NCBI RefSeq assembly: GCF_030814955.1
Contig: NZ_JAUSWB010000001.1
Coordinates: 248,001 to 312,000, forward strand
Source of the DNA: Planomicrobium stackebrandtii
Lineage (GTDB): Bacteria; Bacillota; Bacilli; Bacillales_A; Planococcaceae
Direction: 5' to 3'
Length of the DNA stretch: 64,000 nucleotides
The notes below the pieces were generated by a model. The model was not told the origin of the DNA and made no database searches. It saw only the letters and a program-made list of their open reading frames with translations. Below are positions 22,036 to 30,260 of this stretch, piece after piece (within the stretch, counting starts at the first letter, position 1; each line of letters begins with the position of its first letter). The position numbers were made by a program, and so were the translations under genes.

Positions 22036-23889
22036 TCACCCTGATTGAATTACCAAATGCAAACTTCTTTTCAGCAGGCGCAGGGTTTGTTCAACAAACT
22101 GCTCCAAAGAATCGGCACTGACAGATTTATTGCCATACATCATCCGGTAAAAGGCCGCCTGCTCCTCGGTGATTGAGTCGCTGCTCAAAAAAAGATGCAG
22201 CACTTCAATGCCTTGTTTTTTGGCCTCTGCAACAGCATTTGCCGTATCCACTACGCCATTTTCCGCATAGTTGTAAGCAGATGGCTCCCCGTCGGAAAAA
22301 ACCAGTAAAAAGCGATGTTTTTCGGTGCGCCTTTTCAAGCGGCTGTTCATCCAGCGAATCGCAAAACCATCCCGGTTGTCTTCGTGCGCATCCAATGAAG
22401 CGATTTCCTGTGCATGATCTTTGTTCCGGTCTTCAAACTTATGCATCCACTCAAAATAATTCGGCTGTTCCGCGTCGCTTGCTTCGTAAGCATCCTCGTA
22501 AAAAAGCACAATTTCATGCGGCACATTCAATCCGCGCAGCACATCGTGGAATAACAGGACGGCTTGCTTTGTTTCATCCAGTTTATCCAGCATGGAGGCG
22601 GATCCATCAATCAACAGGCAAAAAACTGCATCCAATTCTTTAGAAGGCGCCGTCTTTCGGTAAAACGGTTTGGGACGTTCTTCAATCGCCAACGGCACCA
22701 GTTTTTTTGAGAGCCTTCCCGCGTTTAAGTTGAGGCGGATCCCTTCCTGTCTCTGGGTCATCCTTTTTTTCAGCTCTTTCAGCAAAGCACGTACGTATGG
22801 TGCCTGTTTTTTCCGCCAGGCTTCAATATCAAGCCGGTGGTCGCCTTGTACTCTCAGCCTCGATTCGTGAAAAACCACTTGGTCATTGGCAGAGCCGAAC
22901 TTGCCTTCCGCCCCTTTCGGCTGGCTTTCCATCTGCCGGTCTTCGGCATCACTGTCTTCCAGATGCTCACCGCTGGAATCGCCTTTAGCCGTCTGCTGTA
23001 CGTCTCCTGCCCCTTCTTCTTCCCTGCCGCCTTCTGCAAGCTGGGAATCGCCGCGTTCAAGTTCAAACTCCATTGCTGGCGCTTCGCTCATTTCGGTTTC
23101 ACGATGCCAGGACTGAAACCACTCTTCAATAGTTTCTATTTCTTCCGGCTCATCCGATTCTTCCGCTTCTATTCCCTCATGATAGCGAAAAGGCGGCGCT
23201 TTTTCAGCCGATTCGCCGAAAGTATAATAACCATGCAATGCATCCGCGTCCAGCAGAAACTCAGCCCGGTCCATGACTCGTTCTACAACCCTCACAGAAT
23301 CCATCGTTGACTTTGCATCAAACAAATCCGTCCAAATAAAAAACAGCGAATGAAAGTTTTCGCCCATGTCGACGTCAATTCCACGCAAGCGCAAATAAGC
23401 TGCATTGATTAACACATCGCTTTTAAAGCCTTTTTTATGGTTTTGCTTAAACTGATCTTCATGGAATTCCGAGTAAACGGCTTCTCGCGTATCAAATGCA
23501 GCTGCCGTTCCAGGACGTGCTCTCTTGATTTGTTCAGATAGCCGGAACTCCTCCGCGCACAACAGCAATTGTTCCCGCAAGCTTGGCAATGGGGCATCGC
23601 TTTTTTTAAAGTTCCGCCATGCGCTTAAATCGAAATCACGCCAAAAGCCGGCAGCCATCAAATAGATATCCGACAGATACCCATTGCGTTCAATCCGCTT
23701 TGTGCGATGCCGCCAAAAAACACTGATGGACAGGGCAGATTCAGATGGCCGAAGCTCCACCAGTTTGCGTGTCGTCACTTTCAAGTAAGGGGCATCCGCC
23801 AGTGCGCCGGCAAGCAGCTCCATTTGATGAAGCATCTTTGTATCGATGGTTTCATTGTTGAATTGGATAAATCGGTTAACTGACGCCAT
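22036..23889 (-). CDS. yojO: vWA-domain protein YojO (CobT/NorD-like)
   Basis: A 617-residue cytosolic protein with a long N-terminal region, an acidic low-complexity middle (about 220-330, many E, D, S and Q) and a C-terminal vWA domain with the MIDAS motif DGSASM (about 430) and VFSDGEPSAY later. Such proteins pair with a MoxR-type AAA+ ATPase to insert metals or remodel complexes; its partner YojN is directly upstream. The yojN-yojO pair lies beside odhAB, as in B. subtilis. The ATG at 23889 has AGGTGA upstream; an alternative GTG at 23898 overlaps the yojN stop. The remodelled target is unknown. Confidence 0.9.
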   Translation of the reverse strand: MASVNRFIQFNNETIDTKMLHQMELLAGALADAPYLKVTTRKLVELRPSESALSISVFWRHRTKRIERNGYLSDIYLMAAGFWRDFDLSAWRNFKKSDAPLPSLREQLLLCAEEFRLSEQIKRARPGTAAAFDTREAVYSEFHEDQFKQNHKKGFKSDVLINAAYLRLRGIDVDMGENFHSLFFIWTDLFDAKSTMDSVRVVERVMDRAEFLLDADALHGYYTFGESAEKAPPFRYHEGIEAEESDEPEEIETIEEWFQSWHRETEMSEAPAMEFELERGDSQLAEGGREEEGAGDVQQTAKGDSSGEHLEDSDAEDRQMESQPKGAEGKFGSANDQVVFHESRLRVQGDHRLDIEAWRKKQAPYVRALLKELKKRMTQRQEGIRLNLNAGRLSKKLVPLAIEERPKPFYRKTAPSKELDAVFCLLIDGSASMLDKLDETKQAVLLFHDVLRGLNVPHEIVLFYEDAYEASDAEQPNYFEWMHKFEDRNKDHAQEIASLDAHEDNRDGFAIRWMNSRLKRRTEKHRFLLVFSDGEPSAYNYAENGVVDTANAVAEAKKQGIEVLHLFLSSDSITEEQAAFYRMMYGNKSVSADSLEQFVEQTLRLLKRSLHLVIQSG

Positions 23890-23898
23890 TCTATTCAC

Positions 23899-24756
23899 CT
23901 ACTTTTTCCAAGTATGAGCCAGATCCATAAACAAATCACGTTCGCTTTCATCATCCAGTTTTTCGGCAATGGCATATTGCACCGCACGCAGCGGATCCAT
24001 ATATGCCGCTAAAGCTGTAGCATCCAGCAAACTCCTGATTGAAGCTGCTTCTTCAGATAACAGACCGTTCTCCACTTGCTTCATCAAGTCTTCTGCCAAA
24101 TTCAGCATAAACGTTTTCAAGTTCCCGTCCGCTTCCGGAAATTCGCGGTCCCAAAGCTCAGCCAGCTGCTGGCCAGTCAAATACGGGATTGGGTACGCAA
24201 TAAAACGGTTTTTCAGAGCTTCATTCATCGGGGCGGTCCCAATATAGCCTTCATTGATGGCAGATATCACACTAAAATCAGGGTGGGCTTCGATGACTTC
24301 TCCAGTAAACGGATTGGTCATCATACGGCGATGATCCAATGCACTGTGAAGAATCGGCAAAGTTTCTGCTTTGGCCATATTGATTTCATCGATGTACAGG
24401 AAGTGGCCTTTTTTCATCGCAGTCACCACTGGCCCTTCGACAAACTCAATAACACTTTGCCCATCCCGCTGAACCAAGGTTTTAAAGCCTAACAGCGCTT
24501 CTGCGTCCAAATCCACTGAACAGTTGATGCTTTGCATCGGCTGACCGAAAAGAGCCGAAACACTTTCTGCAAGCTTCGTCTTGCCTGCTCCCGTCGGCCC
24601 TTTCAGCAAGACAGGCTTACGTAGAACAATCGCGGACAGAATATCCTGCCATAGATGGTTGTCTGGTGCGATGTATCCCGCTTTCCCGATCAATTTATCA
24701 TAATTTTCATGCGTTCGTTCTTTGCGTTTAGCTATATCCTGTTCAATCAACGACAT
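23899..24756 (-). CDS. yojN: MoxR-type AAA+ ATPase YojN
   Basis: A 285-residue AAA+ ATPase: Walker A GPTGAGKT near residue 62, Walker B LYIDEIN near 121, sensor 1 SVISAINEG and an arginine-bearing AMNEALKNRF segment. MoxR/CbbQ-class ATPases work with vWA partners (here YojO, 9 bp downstream) to mature metalloenzymes. The start at 24756 follows AAGAGGAAAAAG. A longer frame to 24798 would run through the upstream terminator hairpin and is rejected. Confidence 0.92.
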   Translation of the reverse strand: MSLIEQDIAKRKERTHENYDKLIGKAGYIAPDNHLWQDILSAIVLRKPVLLKGPTGAGKTKLAESVSALFGQPMQSINCSVDLDAEALLGFKTLVQRDGQSVIEFVEGPVVTAMKKGHFLYIDEINMAKAETLPILHSALDHRRMMTNPFTGEVIEAHPDFSVISAINEGYIGTAPMNEALKNRFIAYPIPYLTGQQLAELWDREFPEADGNLKTFMLNLAEDLMKQVENGLLSEEAASIRSLLDATALAAYMDPLRAVQYAIAEKLDDESERDLFMDLAHTWKK

Positions 24757-24777
24757 TCTTTTTCCTCTTTTCCACAG

Positions 24778-24805
24778 AAAAAGCCGATGCAGATCCATCG
24801 GCTTT
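24778..24805 (-). terminator. Terminator of the DUF6501-like gene
   Basis: Stem AAAAAGCCGATG/CATCGGCTTTTT with a short loop and flanking A/T tracts, between the upstream small gene and yojN. Confidence 0.85.
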
Positions 24806-24845
24806 TTGACATTCTTTGTGGCTTTAACAGCCCGTTATCCAATCG

Positions 24846-25043
24846 TTATTCGAAATACGTTTTATAGAATCCACCGATTTTACCGGTATTGTCCACTACA
24901 AAAATAAATTCGTCGGTTTCATTTTTCACTTCATATTCTTTGCCTGCAGTCAGCACATTGGATACTAAAAACTTAGCTGCTTCTGTATGCTTGCAAGTTA
25001 CGGTTCTGATGGTGTCTTTCTCAAGCCATTCATTGTGAATCAT
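24846..25043 (-). CDS. Small conserved protein, DUF6501-like
   Basis: A 65-residue soluble protein resembling the DUF6501 group of Bacillales: IRTVTCKHTEAAKFLVSNVL, GKEYEVKNETDEFIF and DNTGKIGGFYKTYF. The role is unknown; the pattern suggests a small beta-barrel. The ATG at 25043 is preferred because AAAGGATGAGG lies 8 bp before it, while the ATG at 25052 overlaps that site. Confidence 0.7.
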   Translation of the reverse strand: MIHNEWLEKDTIRTVTCKHTEAAKFLVSNVLTAGKEYEVKNETDEFIFVVDNTGKIGGFYKTYFE

Positions 25044-25220
25044 AGTCCTCATCCTTTTCTATCTGTCTATGTCTTCAGTATAAGGAAAACACCAGGTAAT
25101 TTCAAACCCGCTCTTTTAGAGTAAGGTCCGAGTTCTACTTATGTTCTTTTATTGCCGAATTTATTGGAAAGATAAGAAAATTTTCCAGCCCCAGCGCACC
25201 TGCATAACTTTCAACTAAAA

Positions 25221-25811
25221 TTACTTTTTTGCAAACTTTGTGCTGTACAAATAACGCAGCAATAATCCAGCAATAACTAGAACTGATAATAGGATCAAAA
25301 AGCCTTGTAAATGTCCAAGAATCGACTCGTATGCATATGGAAACGCTCTTCCCACATTAAAGTAGATGAACATCCAGACAAATCCCGCTGTATAGGCAAA
25401 AAGCATATAACGCAGGAATGGAAACCGGTTTGCGCCCACCACGTAGGGCATCGCCCACCGAATTCCTGGCAGGAAAAAGCTGAACGCAATCGCCCATTCC
25501 CCGTGTTTTTCCAAAAAGGCACTGAATCGGTTGATTGGACCTTTTAAACGGGTCCGATTGAGCCGGTTCAATAACCTGTGACCCAGGCTGCGTCCGATAA
25601 AATAAGCGAATGTATTGCTGGAAATCAACCCTAAGTAAGCTGCCAAAAAGGCATAAACCGGCTTGAAATAGCTGATTTCCGTCATGACTCCTGAAAATGC
25701 AGCAGCCACTTCGTTCGGAATTGGCAACCCGAACAGCAGCAGCCAATTAAATACAAACATACTGAAATAGCCATATTCCTTCACCAATTCAATAAAAAAC
25801 GAAATATCCAT
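25221..25811 (-). CDS. DedA family membrane protein
   Basis: A 196-residue polytopic protein with DedA/VTT features: membrane segments around 12-50, 55-80, 130-160 and 170-190, the IPNEVAAAFSGVM re-entrant region, the GRSLGHRLLNRL amphipathic stretch and FSFFLPGIRWAMPYVVG, where the Arg and Pro residues are typical. DedA proteins are linked to lipid carrier (undecaprenyl phosphate) recycling, membrane potential and envelope homeostasis. The exact substrate is unproven here. Monocistronic, upstream of odhB's terminator. Confidence 0.9.
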   Translation of the reverse strand: MDISFFIELVKEYGYFSMFVFNWLLLFGLPIPNEVAAAFSGVMTEISYFKPVYAFLAAYLGLISSNTFAYFIGRSLGHRLLNRLNRTRLKGPINRFSAFLEKHGEWAIAFSFFLPGIRWAMPYVVGANRFPFLRYMLFAYTAGFVWMFIYFNVGRAFPYAYESILGHLQGFLILLSVLVIAGLLLRYLYSTKFAKK

Positions 25812-25851
25812 GAACTTCTACCGCCTTTAGGCTTGTTTCCCTTATGATGAC

Positions 25852-25884
25852 AAAAAAAAGATAGTCCTGCAACGCAGGACTATC
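25852..25884 (-). terminator. Terminator of odhAB
   Basis: GATAGTCCTGC pairs with GCAGGACTATC, and the minus strand continues with eight T residues. Confidence 0.92.
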
Positions 25885-25900
25885 CGGTTAATCGTTTATA

Positions 25901-27169
25901 TTAAGATTCCAGCAATAGATCTTCTGGGTTCTCGATCATGTCTTTGACCATTTTCAAGAAACCAACAGAATCGCTTCCGTCAATTACGCGGTGATCGTAT
26001 GAAAGAGCTACATACATCATCGGGCGAATTTGAACTTCATCTCCGATAGCGACAGGGCGTTTTTGAATGGTGTGCATTCCAAGAATACCAACCTGTGTAC
26101 CATTCAAAATCGGTGTGGACATCAATGAACCGAATACTCCACCGTTTGTGATGGTAAACGAACCACCTGACATGTCGGCAATCGAAAGTTTTTTATCACG
26201 TGCTTTTTTAGCAAGCTCACCGATTGTCGCTTCGATTTCAGCAAAGTTCTTTTTGTCCGTGTCGCGAACGATCGGTACAACAAGCCCCTCTTCAGTTGAA
26301 ACGGCAATCCCTACATCATAGAACTGCTTCAACAGGACATCTGTCCCGTCCAATTCAGCATTGACGTATGGGTATTTTTTCAAAGCAGCCGTAACTGCTT
26401 TTGTGAAGAATGACATAAAGCCGAGTTTCACATCATTGTTTTTAAGGAATTGGTCTTTTTTGCGGCTGCGAAGTGCCATCACATTTGTCATATCGATTTC
26501 GTTGAATGTAGTCAACATTGCCGTTGACTGTCTTACTTCAAGAAGACGTTTTGCGATTGTTTGACGGCGTCTTGTCATTTTTTCACGGACGATGCGGCCG
26601 CTTTCTTCATCAGAAGAAGGTGCTGAAGTTTTTGGCGCTTCCGCTTTTGCAGCAGGTGCACTTGCTGCTGGTTTTGATCCATGAGCTTCAACGTCTTGTA
26701 CGCGTACACGGCCCATCGGATCTACTGGAGAAATTGCTGCCAGGTCGATTCCTTTTTCGCGTGCCAATTTGCGTGCTGCAGGGCTTGCGATTGTGCGATC
26801 AGATGACGACTGCTCCTCAGCTGCCGGATCTTTTTCCACAGGCTCTGGAGTTGCGGCAGCATCTGTCTTAGCAGGCTCCTCGGATTTTTGTGGAGCTTCT
26901 TCAGTTTTAGTTTTAGGTGCTGCAGCTTCGCCAGAACCTTCGCCAACGATAGCGATAACTTGTCCAACTTCAACTGTATCGCCTTCCTGTGCTAAATGTT
27001 CTTGAACAACCCCAGCTTCTTCGGAGATAACTTCAACGTTAACTTTGTCGGTTTCCAATTCAACGATGAATTCTCCTTTTTGGACTGTTTCGCCCGGCTG
27101 CTTTAGCCATTGAGCGATTGTTCCTTCTGTAATCGATTCTGCTAATTCTGGTACTTTGATCTCTGCCAC
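25901..27169 (-). CDS. odhB: 2-oxoglutarate dehydrogenase E2 (dihydrolipoyl succinyltransferase)
   Basis: A 422-residue E2 core protein. It has a lipoyl domain (1-77) with modified Lys42 in ETDKVNVEV, an Ala/Pro/Glu-rich linker (about 80-125), an E3-binding domain (about 128-165, [15 protein letters not shown]) and a C-terminal acyltransferase domain with the active-site segment [10 protein letters not shown] (about 390). It passes succinyl groups to CoA in the TCA cycle and forms the 24-mer core. Only 24 bp separate it from odhA; the E3 gene (pdhD/lpd) is not in the window. Confidence 0.97.
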   Translation of the reverse strand: MAEIKVPELAESITEGTIAQWLKQPGETVQKGEFIVELETDKVNVEVISEEAGVVQEHLAQEGDTVEVGQVIAIVGEGSGEAAAPKTKTEEAPQKSEEPAKTDAAATPEPVEKDPAAEEQSSSDRTIASPAARKLAREKGIDLAAISPVDPMGRVRVQDVEAHGSKPAASAPAAKAEAPKTSAPSSDEESGRIVREKMTRRRQTIAKRLLEVRQSTAMLTTFNEIDMTNVMALRSRKKDQFLKNNDVKLGFMSFFTKAVTAALKKYPYVNAELDGTDVLLKQFYDVGIAVSTEEGLVVPIVRDTDKKNFAEIEATIGELAKKARDKKLSIADMSGGSFTITNGGVFGSLMSTPILNGTQVGILGMHTIQKRPVAIGDEVQIRPMMYVALSYDHRVIDGSDSVGFLKMVKDMIENPEDLLLES

Positions 27170-27193
27170 AAAAAATTCCTCCTTAGATTATCC

Positions 27194-30010
27194 TTACAAT
27201 TTAGCTAATGCTTCATCTATGATGCGTGCTTGTTCCACTTTATGCGCTTCTCCATCGCCTTCTGCAGGGCTTTGGCGCTGGATGCGTCCGAAATATTTCA
27301 CTTCTTTGCCGTCTGCCAATTCACGCAGATATGGATCTGCAAATGTCCATGAACCCATGTTTTGCGGCTCTTCCTGTACCCAAGCCAACTCTTTGGCATT
27401 TGGATAACGGTCAACGATTGCCTGAATCTTCTCAGCCGGGAATGGATACAGCTGCTCAACGCGGACAATGTGCGCCCACTCGTAGCCTTTTCCATCTTTC
27501 ACCCGCTCTGCCAAATCGATCGCCATTTTGCCGCTTGCAAAAAGAACACGTTTTACTTTTTTCGCATCTTTGCCCATATTCGGCTGTTCGATGACAGTTT
27601 GGAAATGACCTTCAGTTAAATCAGCAACATCTGCGCCTACCAACGGATGGCGAAGCAAAGATTTTGGTGAAACAATGATTAACGGACGAATTGACTCTTC
27701 TCCAAGCATTTTGGCCTGGCGGCGTAAAATGTGGAAGTAGTTTGCTGCGCTGGAAAGGTTTGCAACGGTCCAGTTATTTTCGGCAGCCATCTGCAAATGT
27801 CTTTCCAAGCGGGCACTCGAATGCTCAGGTCCTTGGCCTTCATAGCCATGAGGCAGCAGCATAACGAGTCCGGATTTCTGGCCCCATTTTGCACGTCCTG
27901 CAGAAATAAACTGGTCAAACATCATTTGTGCCATATTGGCGAAATCGCCGTATTGCGCTTCCCAAATAACAAGTGCTTTATCATTTTCAACATTGTAGCC
28001 ATATTCAAAACCCAATACAGATGCTTCACTCAGTGGGCTGTTGTAAACCACAAATGACGCTTTGGCATCTGAAATGTGATGCAGCGGCACAAGTTCATTG
28101 CCGTTCTTGTCATCATGCAAAACAAGATGGCGGTGTGCAAATGTTCCGCGCTGCGCATCCTGGCCAGTCAGGCGGATCGGGTTGCCGTCTTGCAGGATCG
28201 AACCGAATGCCAATGTCTCAGCATGCGCCCAATCGATTTTGCCCTTTTCATTGAACGGATCTTCACGGCGCTTCAGAATTCTGGCCAATTTGCCAAAGGC
28301 TGAGAAATCACTCGGCCAAGACAATAACTCTTCATTCATTTTAGTCAGAACGTCCTTATCAACGCCAGTCGGCACTTCAGGATAACCATTCAGTACAGCT
28401 TCTGGAATTTCCAGTTTCGGAAATTCTGCTGATTTGTTTTCTTTCACTGTGTCGTAAGCTTCCTGCATTTCTTTTTGTGTATCTGCATCAAGCTTTTGAA
28501 CATCTTCTTCTGACAGCACTTTTTCCGCTGCCAACTGCTTTCCGTAAAGCGCACGAACGGTATCATGCTGATGGATGCCATGGTACATCGTCGGATTCGT
28601 TACCAGCGGCTCATCCATTTCATTATGTCCATAGCGGCGATAGCCGATCAAATCAATCAGTACATCCTTGCCGAATTTCTCACGGTATTCAAATGCCAAA
28701 CGCGCAACAGCCACGACTGCTTCAGGCTCATCCGCATTGACATGGATGACCGGCACTTCAAACCCTTTAGCGGGATCCGAAGAATAATGGGTAGATCTGG
28801 AATCAAATTGTTCAGTTGTAAAGCCGATCAGGTTATTGGCGATGATGTGGATAGACCCGCCTGTCTGATAGCCTTTAACACGGCTGAAGTTTAAGGTTTC
28901 GGTTACGATTCCCTGTCCAGGGAAAGCGGCATCACCATGCACAAGAATGGCATAGGATTTTTTCGCATCCACTTTCGCCAGACCTTTTTGGCCGGTAACT
29001 TCCTGTGCAGCACGCGCTTGCCCCGCTACAATCGGGCTGACAATTTCAAGGTGGGAAGGATTGTAAGCGAGTTTCACACTTGTCCCATTCGCGGATTTAA
29101 AAGCTGCACCCATGTGGTATTTCACATCGCCAAACCAGCCTTTAGTGATTTGAAGCGAGCCGTCTTCCGGAAGAAACGCATTGTCTCCCACATGTGCAAA
29201 ACCGGCAAACATCATTTCATAAGGCTTGTTCAAAATATGTGTAAGCACATTTAAACGACCGCGATGCGCCATCCCGATCATAATGTCTTTCGTACCGGCT
29301 GATTCAGAGAGACGTACAAGTTCATCCATCAAAACTACCAGCGAATCGACGCCTTCAATTGAAAAGCGTTTTTGTCCAACAAACGTGCGATGCACGAATT
29401 TTTCAAAGCCTTCTACGCGTGTCAATAAATCAAGAACCTGTTTTTTCTTATCTGCATCCAGTGTCGGTTTAACGTCGCCTGCCTCAATTTTATCCTGCAG
29501 CCAACTGCGTTCCTGCGGCTGGATGACATGCGAAAATTCAAAAGCGACTTTATCCGTATAAAGTGATTTCAAATAATCGATTGCTTGCAGCCCGTTTGTA
29601 ATGTTGCTTGGTGCATTATTCAGCAGCAATGAGACAGGAACTTCTTTTAAGTCCTGATCGCTGAGGCCATATGTGGACGCCTCCACGCGGGAAGTGTCTT
29701 TCGGCTGATCTTTCAACGGGTAAATGTCCGATGCCAGATGGCCATGAGCACGAATCGCTTCAGCTAAATTAACAGCAGCCAAAACTTTTTCAAAATTATT
29801 TGATTCCACGTTTTTTGCGGCTGAAGGCTGTGGGCTTGTGGAAACTTCCACTTCAGCAGGGGGTCCGTATTGCTTAAAAAGTTCGACGTATTCCGGATCA
29901 AGCAATTCTGGTGATTCTTGATACAGGTCATACATCTCCATTATGTATCCCAAGTTAGGGCCTGTAATGGAACTCCATGGGGATTTTGCATCTGAATAAT
30001 TGCTAGACAT
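27194..30010 (-). CDS. odhA: 2-oxoglutarate dehydrogenase E1
   Basis: A 938-residue thiamine-diphosphate decarboxylase that decarboxylates 2-oxoglutarate and loads succinyl onto OdhB. The N-terminal E2-binding segment (NLGYIMEMYDLYQESPELLD) is present, as are the ThDP-binding region (GHGDAAFPGQG-type HGDAAFPGQGIV, IGYRRYGHNEMDEP) and the C-terminal transketolase-like half (LLPHGYEGQGPEHSSARLER). The ATG at 30010 follows GGAGGTTTTTTTA; a longer frame to 30025 covers that site. The upstream region carries cre-like and Rex-like sites. Confidence 0.97.
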   Translation of the reverse strand: MSSNYSDAKSPWSSITGPNLGYIMEMYDLYQESPELLDPEYVELFKQYGPPAEVEVSTSPQPSAAKNVESNNFEKVLAAVNLAEAIRAHGHLASDIYPLKDQPKDTSRVEASTYGLSDQDLKEVPVSLLLNNAPSNITNGLQAIDYLKSLYTDKVAFEFSHVIQPQERSWLQDKIEAGDVKPTLDADKKKQVLDLLTRVEGFEKFVHRTFVGQKRFSIEGVDSLVVLMDELVRLSESAGTKDIMIGMAHRGRLNVLTHILNKPYEMMFAGFAHVGDNAFLPEDGSLQITKGWFGDVKYHMGAAFKSANGTSVKLAYNPSHLEIVSPIVAGQARAAQEVTGQKGLAKVDAKKSYAILVHGDAAFPGQGIVTETLNFSRVKGYQTGGSIHIIANNLIGFTTEQFDSRSTHYSSDPAKGFEVPVIHVNADEPEAVVAVARLAFEYREKFGKDVLIDLIGYRRYGHNEMDEPLVTNPTMYHGIHQHDTVRALYGKQLAAEKVLSEEDVQKLDADTQKEMQEAYDTVKENKSAEFPKLEIPEAVLNGYPEVPTGVDKDVLTKMNEELLSWPSDFSAFGKLARILKRREDPFNEKGKIDWAHAETLAFGSILQDGNPIRLTGQDAQRGTFAHRHLVLHDDKNGNELVPLHHISDAKASFVVYNSPLSEASVLGFEYGYNVENDKALVIWEAQYGDFANMAQMMFDQFISAGRAKWGQKSGLVMLLPHGYEGQGPEHSSARLERHLQMAAENNWTVANLSSAANYFHILRRQAKMLGEESIRPLIIVSPKSLLRHPLVGADVADLTEGHFQTVIEQPNMGKDAKKVKRVLFASGKMAIDLAERVKDGKGYEWAHIVRVEQLYPFPAEKIQAIVDRYPNAKELAWVQEEPQNMGSWTFADPYLRELADGKEVKYFGRIQRQSPAEGDGEAHKVEQARIIDEALAKL

Positions 30011-30142
30011 TAAAAAAACCTCCAACTATTTGTTTGACGGCAGTCACATTATTTTGTTATATGTCTCATTTATTTTATCACGCATCCCACTAGACATAAA
30101 GCAGAAGGCGTTTTAGTAAGAAAAGTTTAAAATTCCCTATCA

Positions 30143-30171
30143 ATCTTACTACTTCCAGATTGAAAAAACAA
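30143..30171 (-). promoter_or_regulatory. Probable odhA promoter
   Basis: On the minus strand TTGTTT (30171-30166), 17 bp, TAAGAT (30148-30143). Start near 30135, leaving a leader of about 125 nt. Confidence 0.55.
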
Positions 30172-30180
30172 AGCCTTTCC

Positions 30181-30194
30181 GTGAAAATATTCAC
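30181..30194. promoter_or_regulatory. Rex-like operator upstream of odhA
   Basis: The perfect palindrome GTGAAAATATTCAC matches the GTGAA-N4-TTCAC core of Rex (NADH/NAD+ sensor) sites. It lies directly upstream of the predicted -35 box. The outer TTG/CAA bases of the full consensus are only partly kept. Confidence 0.5.
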
Positions 30195-30204
30195 ATAACA
30201 ATTT

Positions 30205-30218
30205 GTAGAGCGCTTTCA
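30205..30218 (-). promoter_or_regulatory. cre-like site (CcpA) upstream of odhA
   Basis: TGAAAGCGCTCTAC on the minus strand matches the TGWNANCGNTNWCA cre consensus at 12 of 14 positions. odhAB is carbon-catabolite controlled in B. subtilis, which makes the site believable. Confidence 0.5.
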
Positions 30219-30260
30219 TCGATAAAAACGCTTAGCATCCGCCTGTTTTTTGCCTGGCTC

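Noticed and set aside
4756-23889. A tellurium-resistance island, given a TerF-like vWA protein and XpaC-TelA in the same window
   Set aside because: The genes are 15 kb apart, in separate transcription units, with no TerD-type genes; TelA and XpaC are common chromosomal genes in Bacillales.
24757-24798. Upstream start for yojN at 24798
   Set aside because: The extra codons come from a terminator hairpin; ATG 24756 has its own ribosome binding site.
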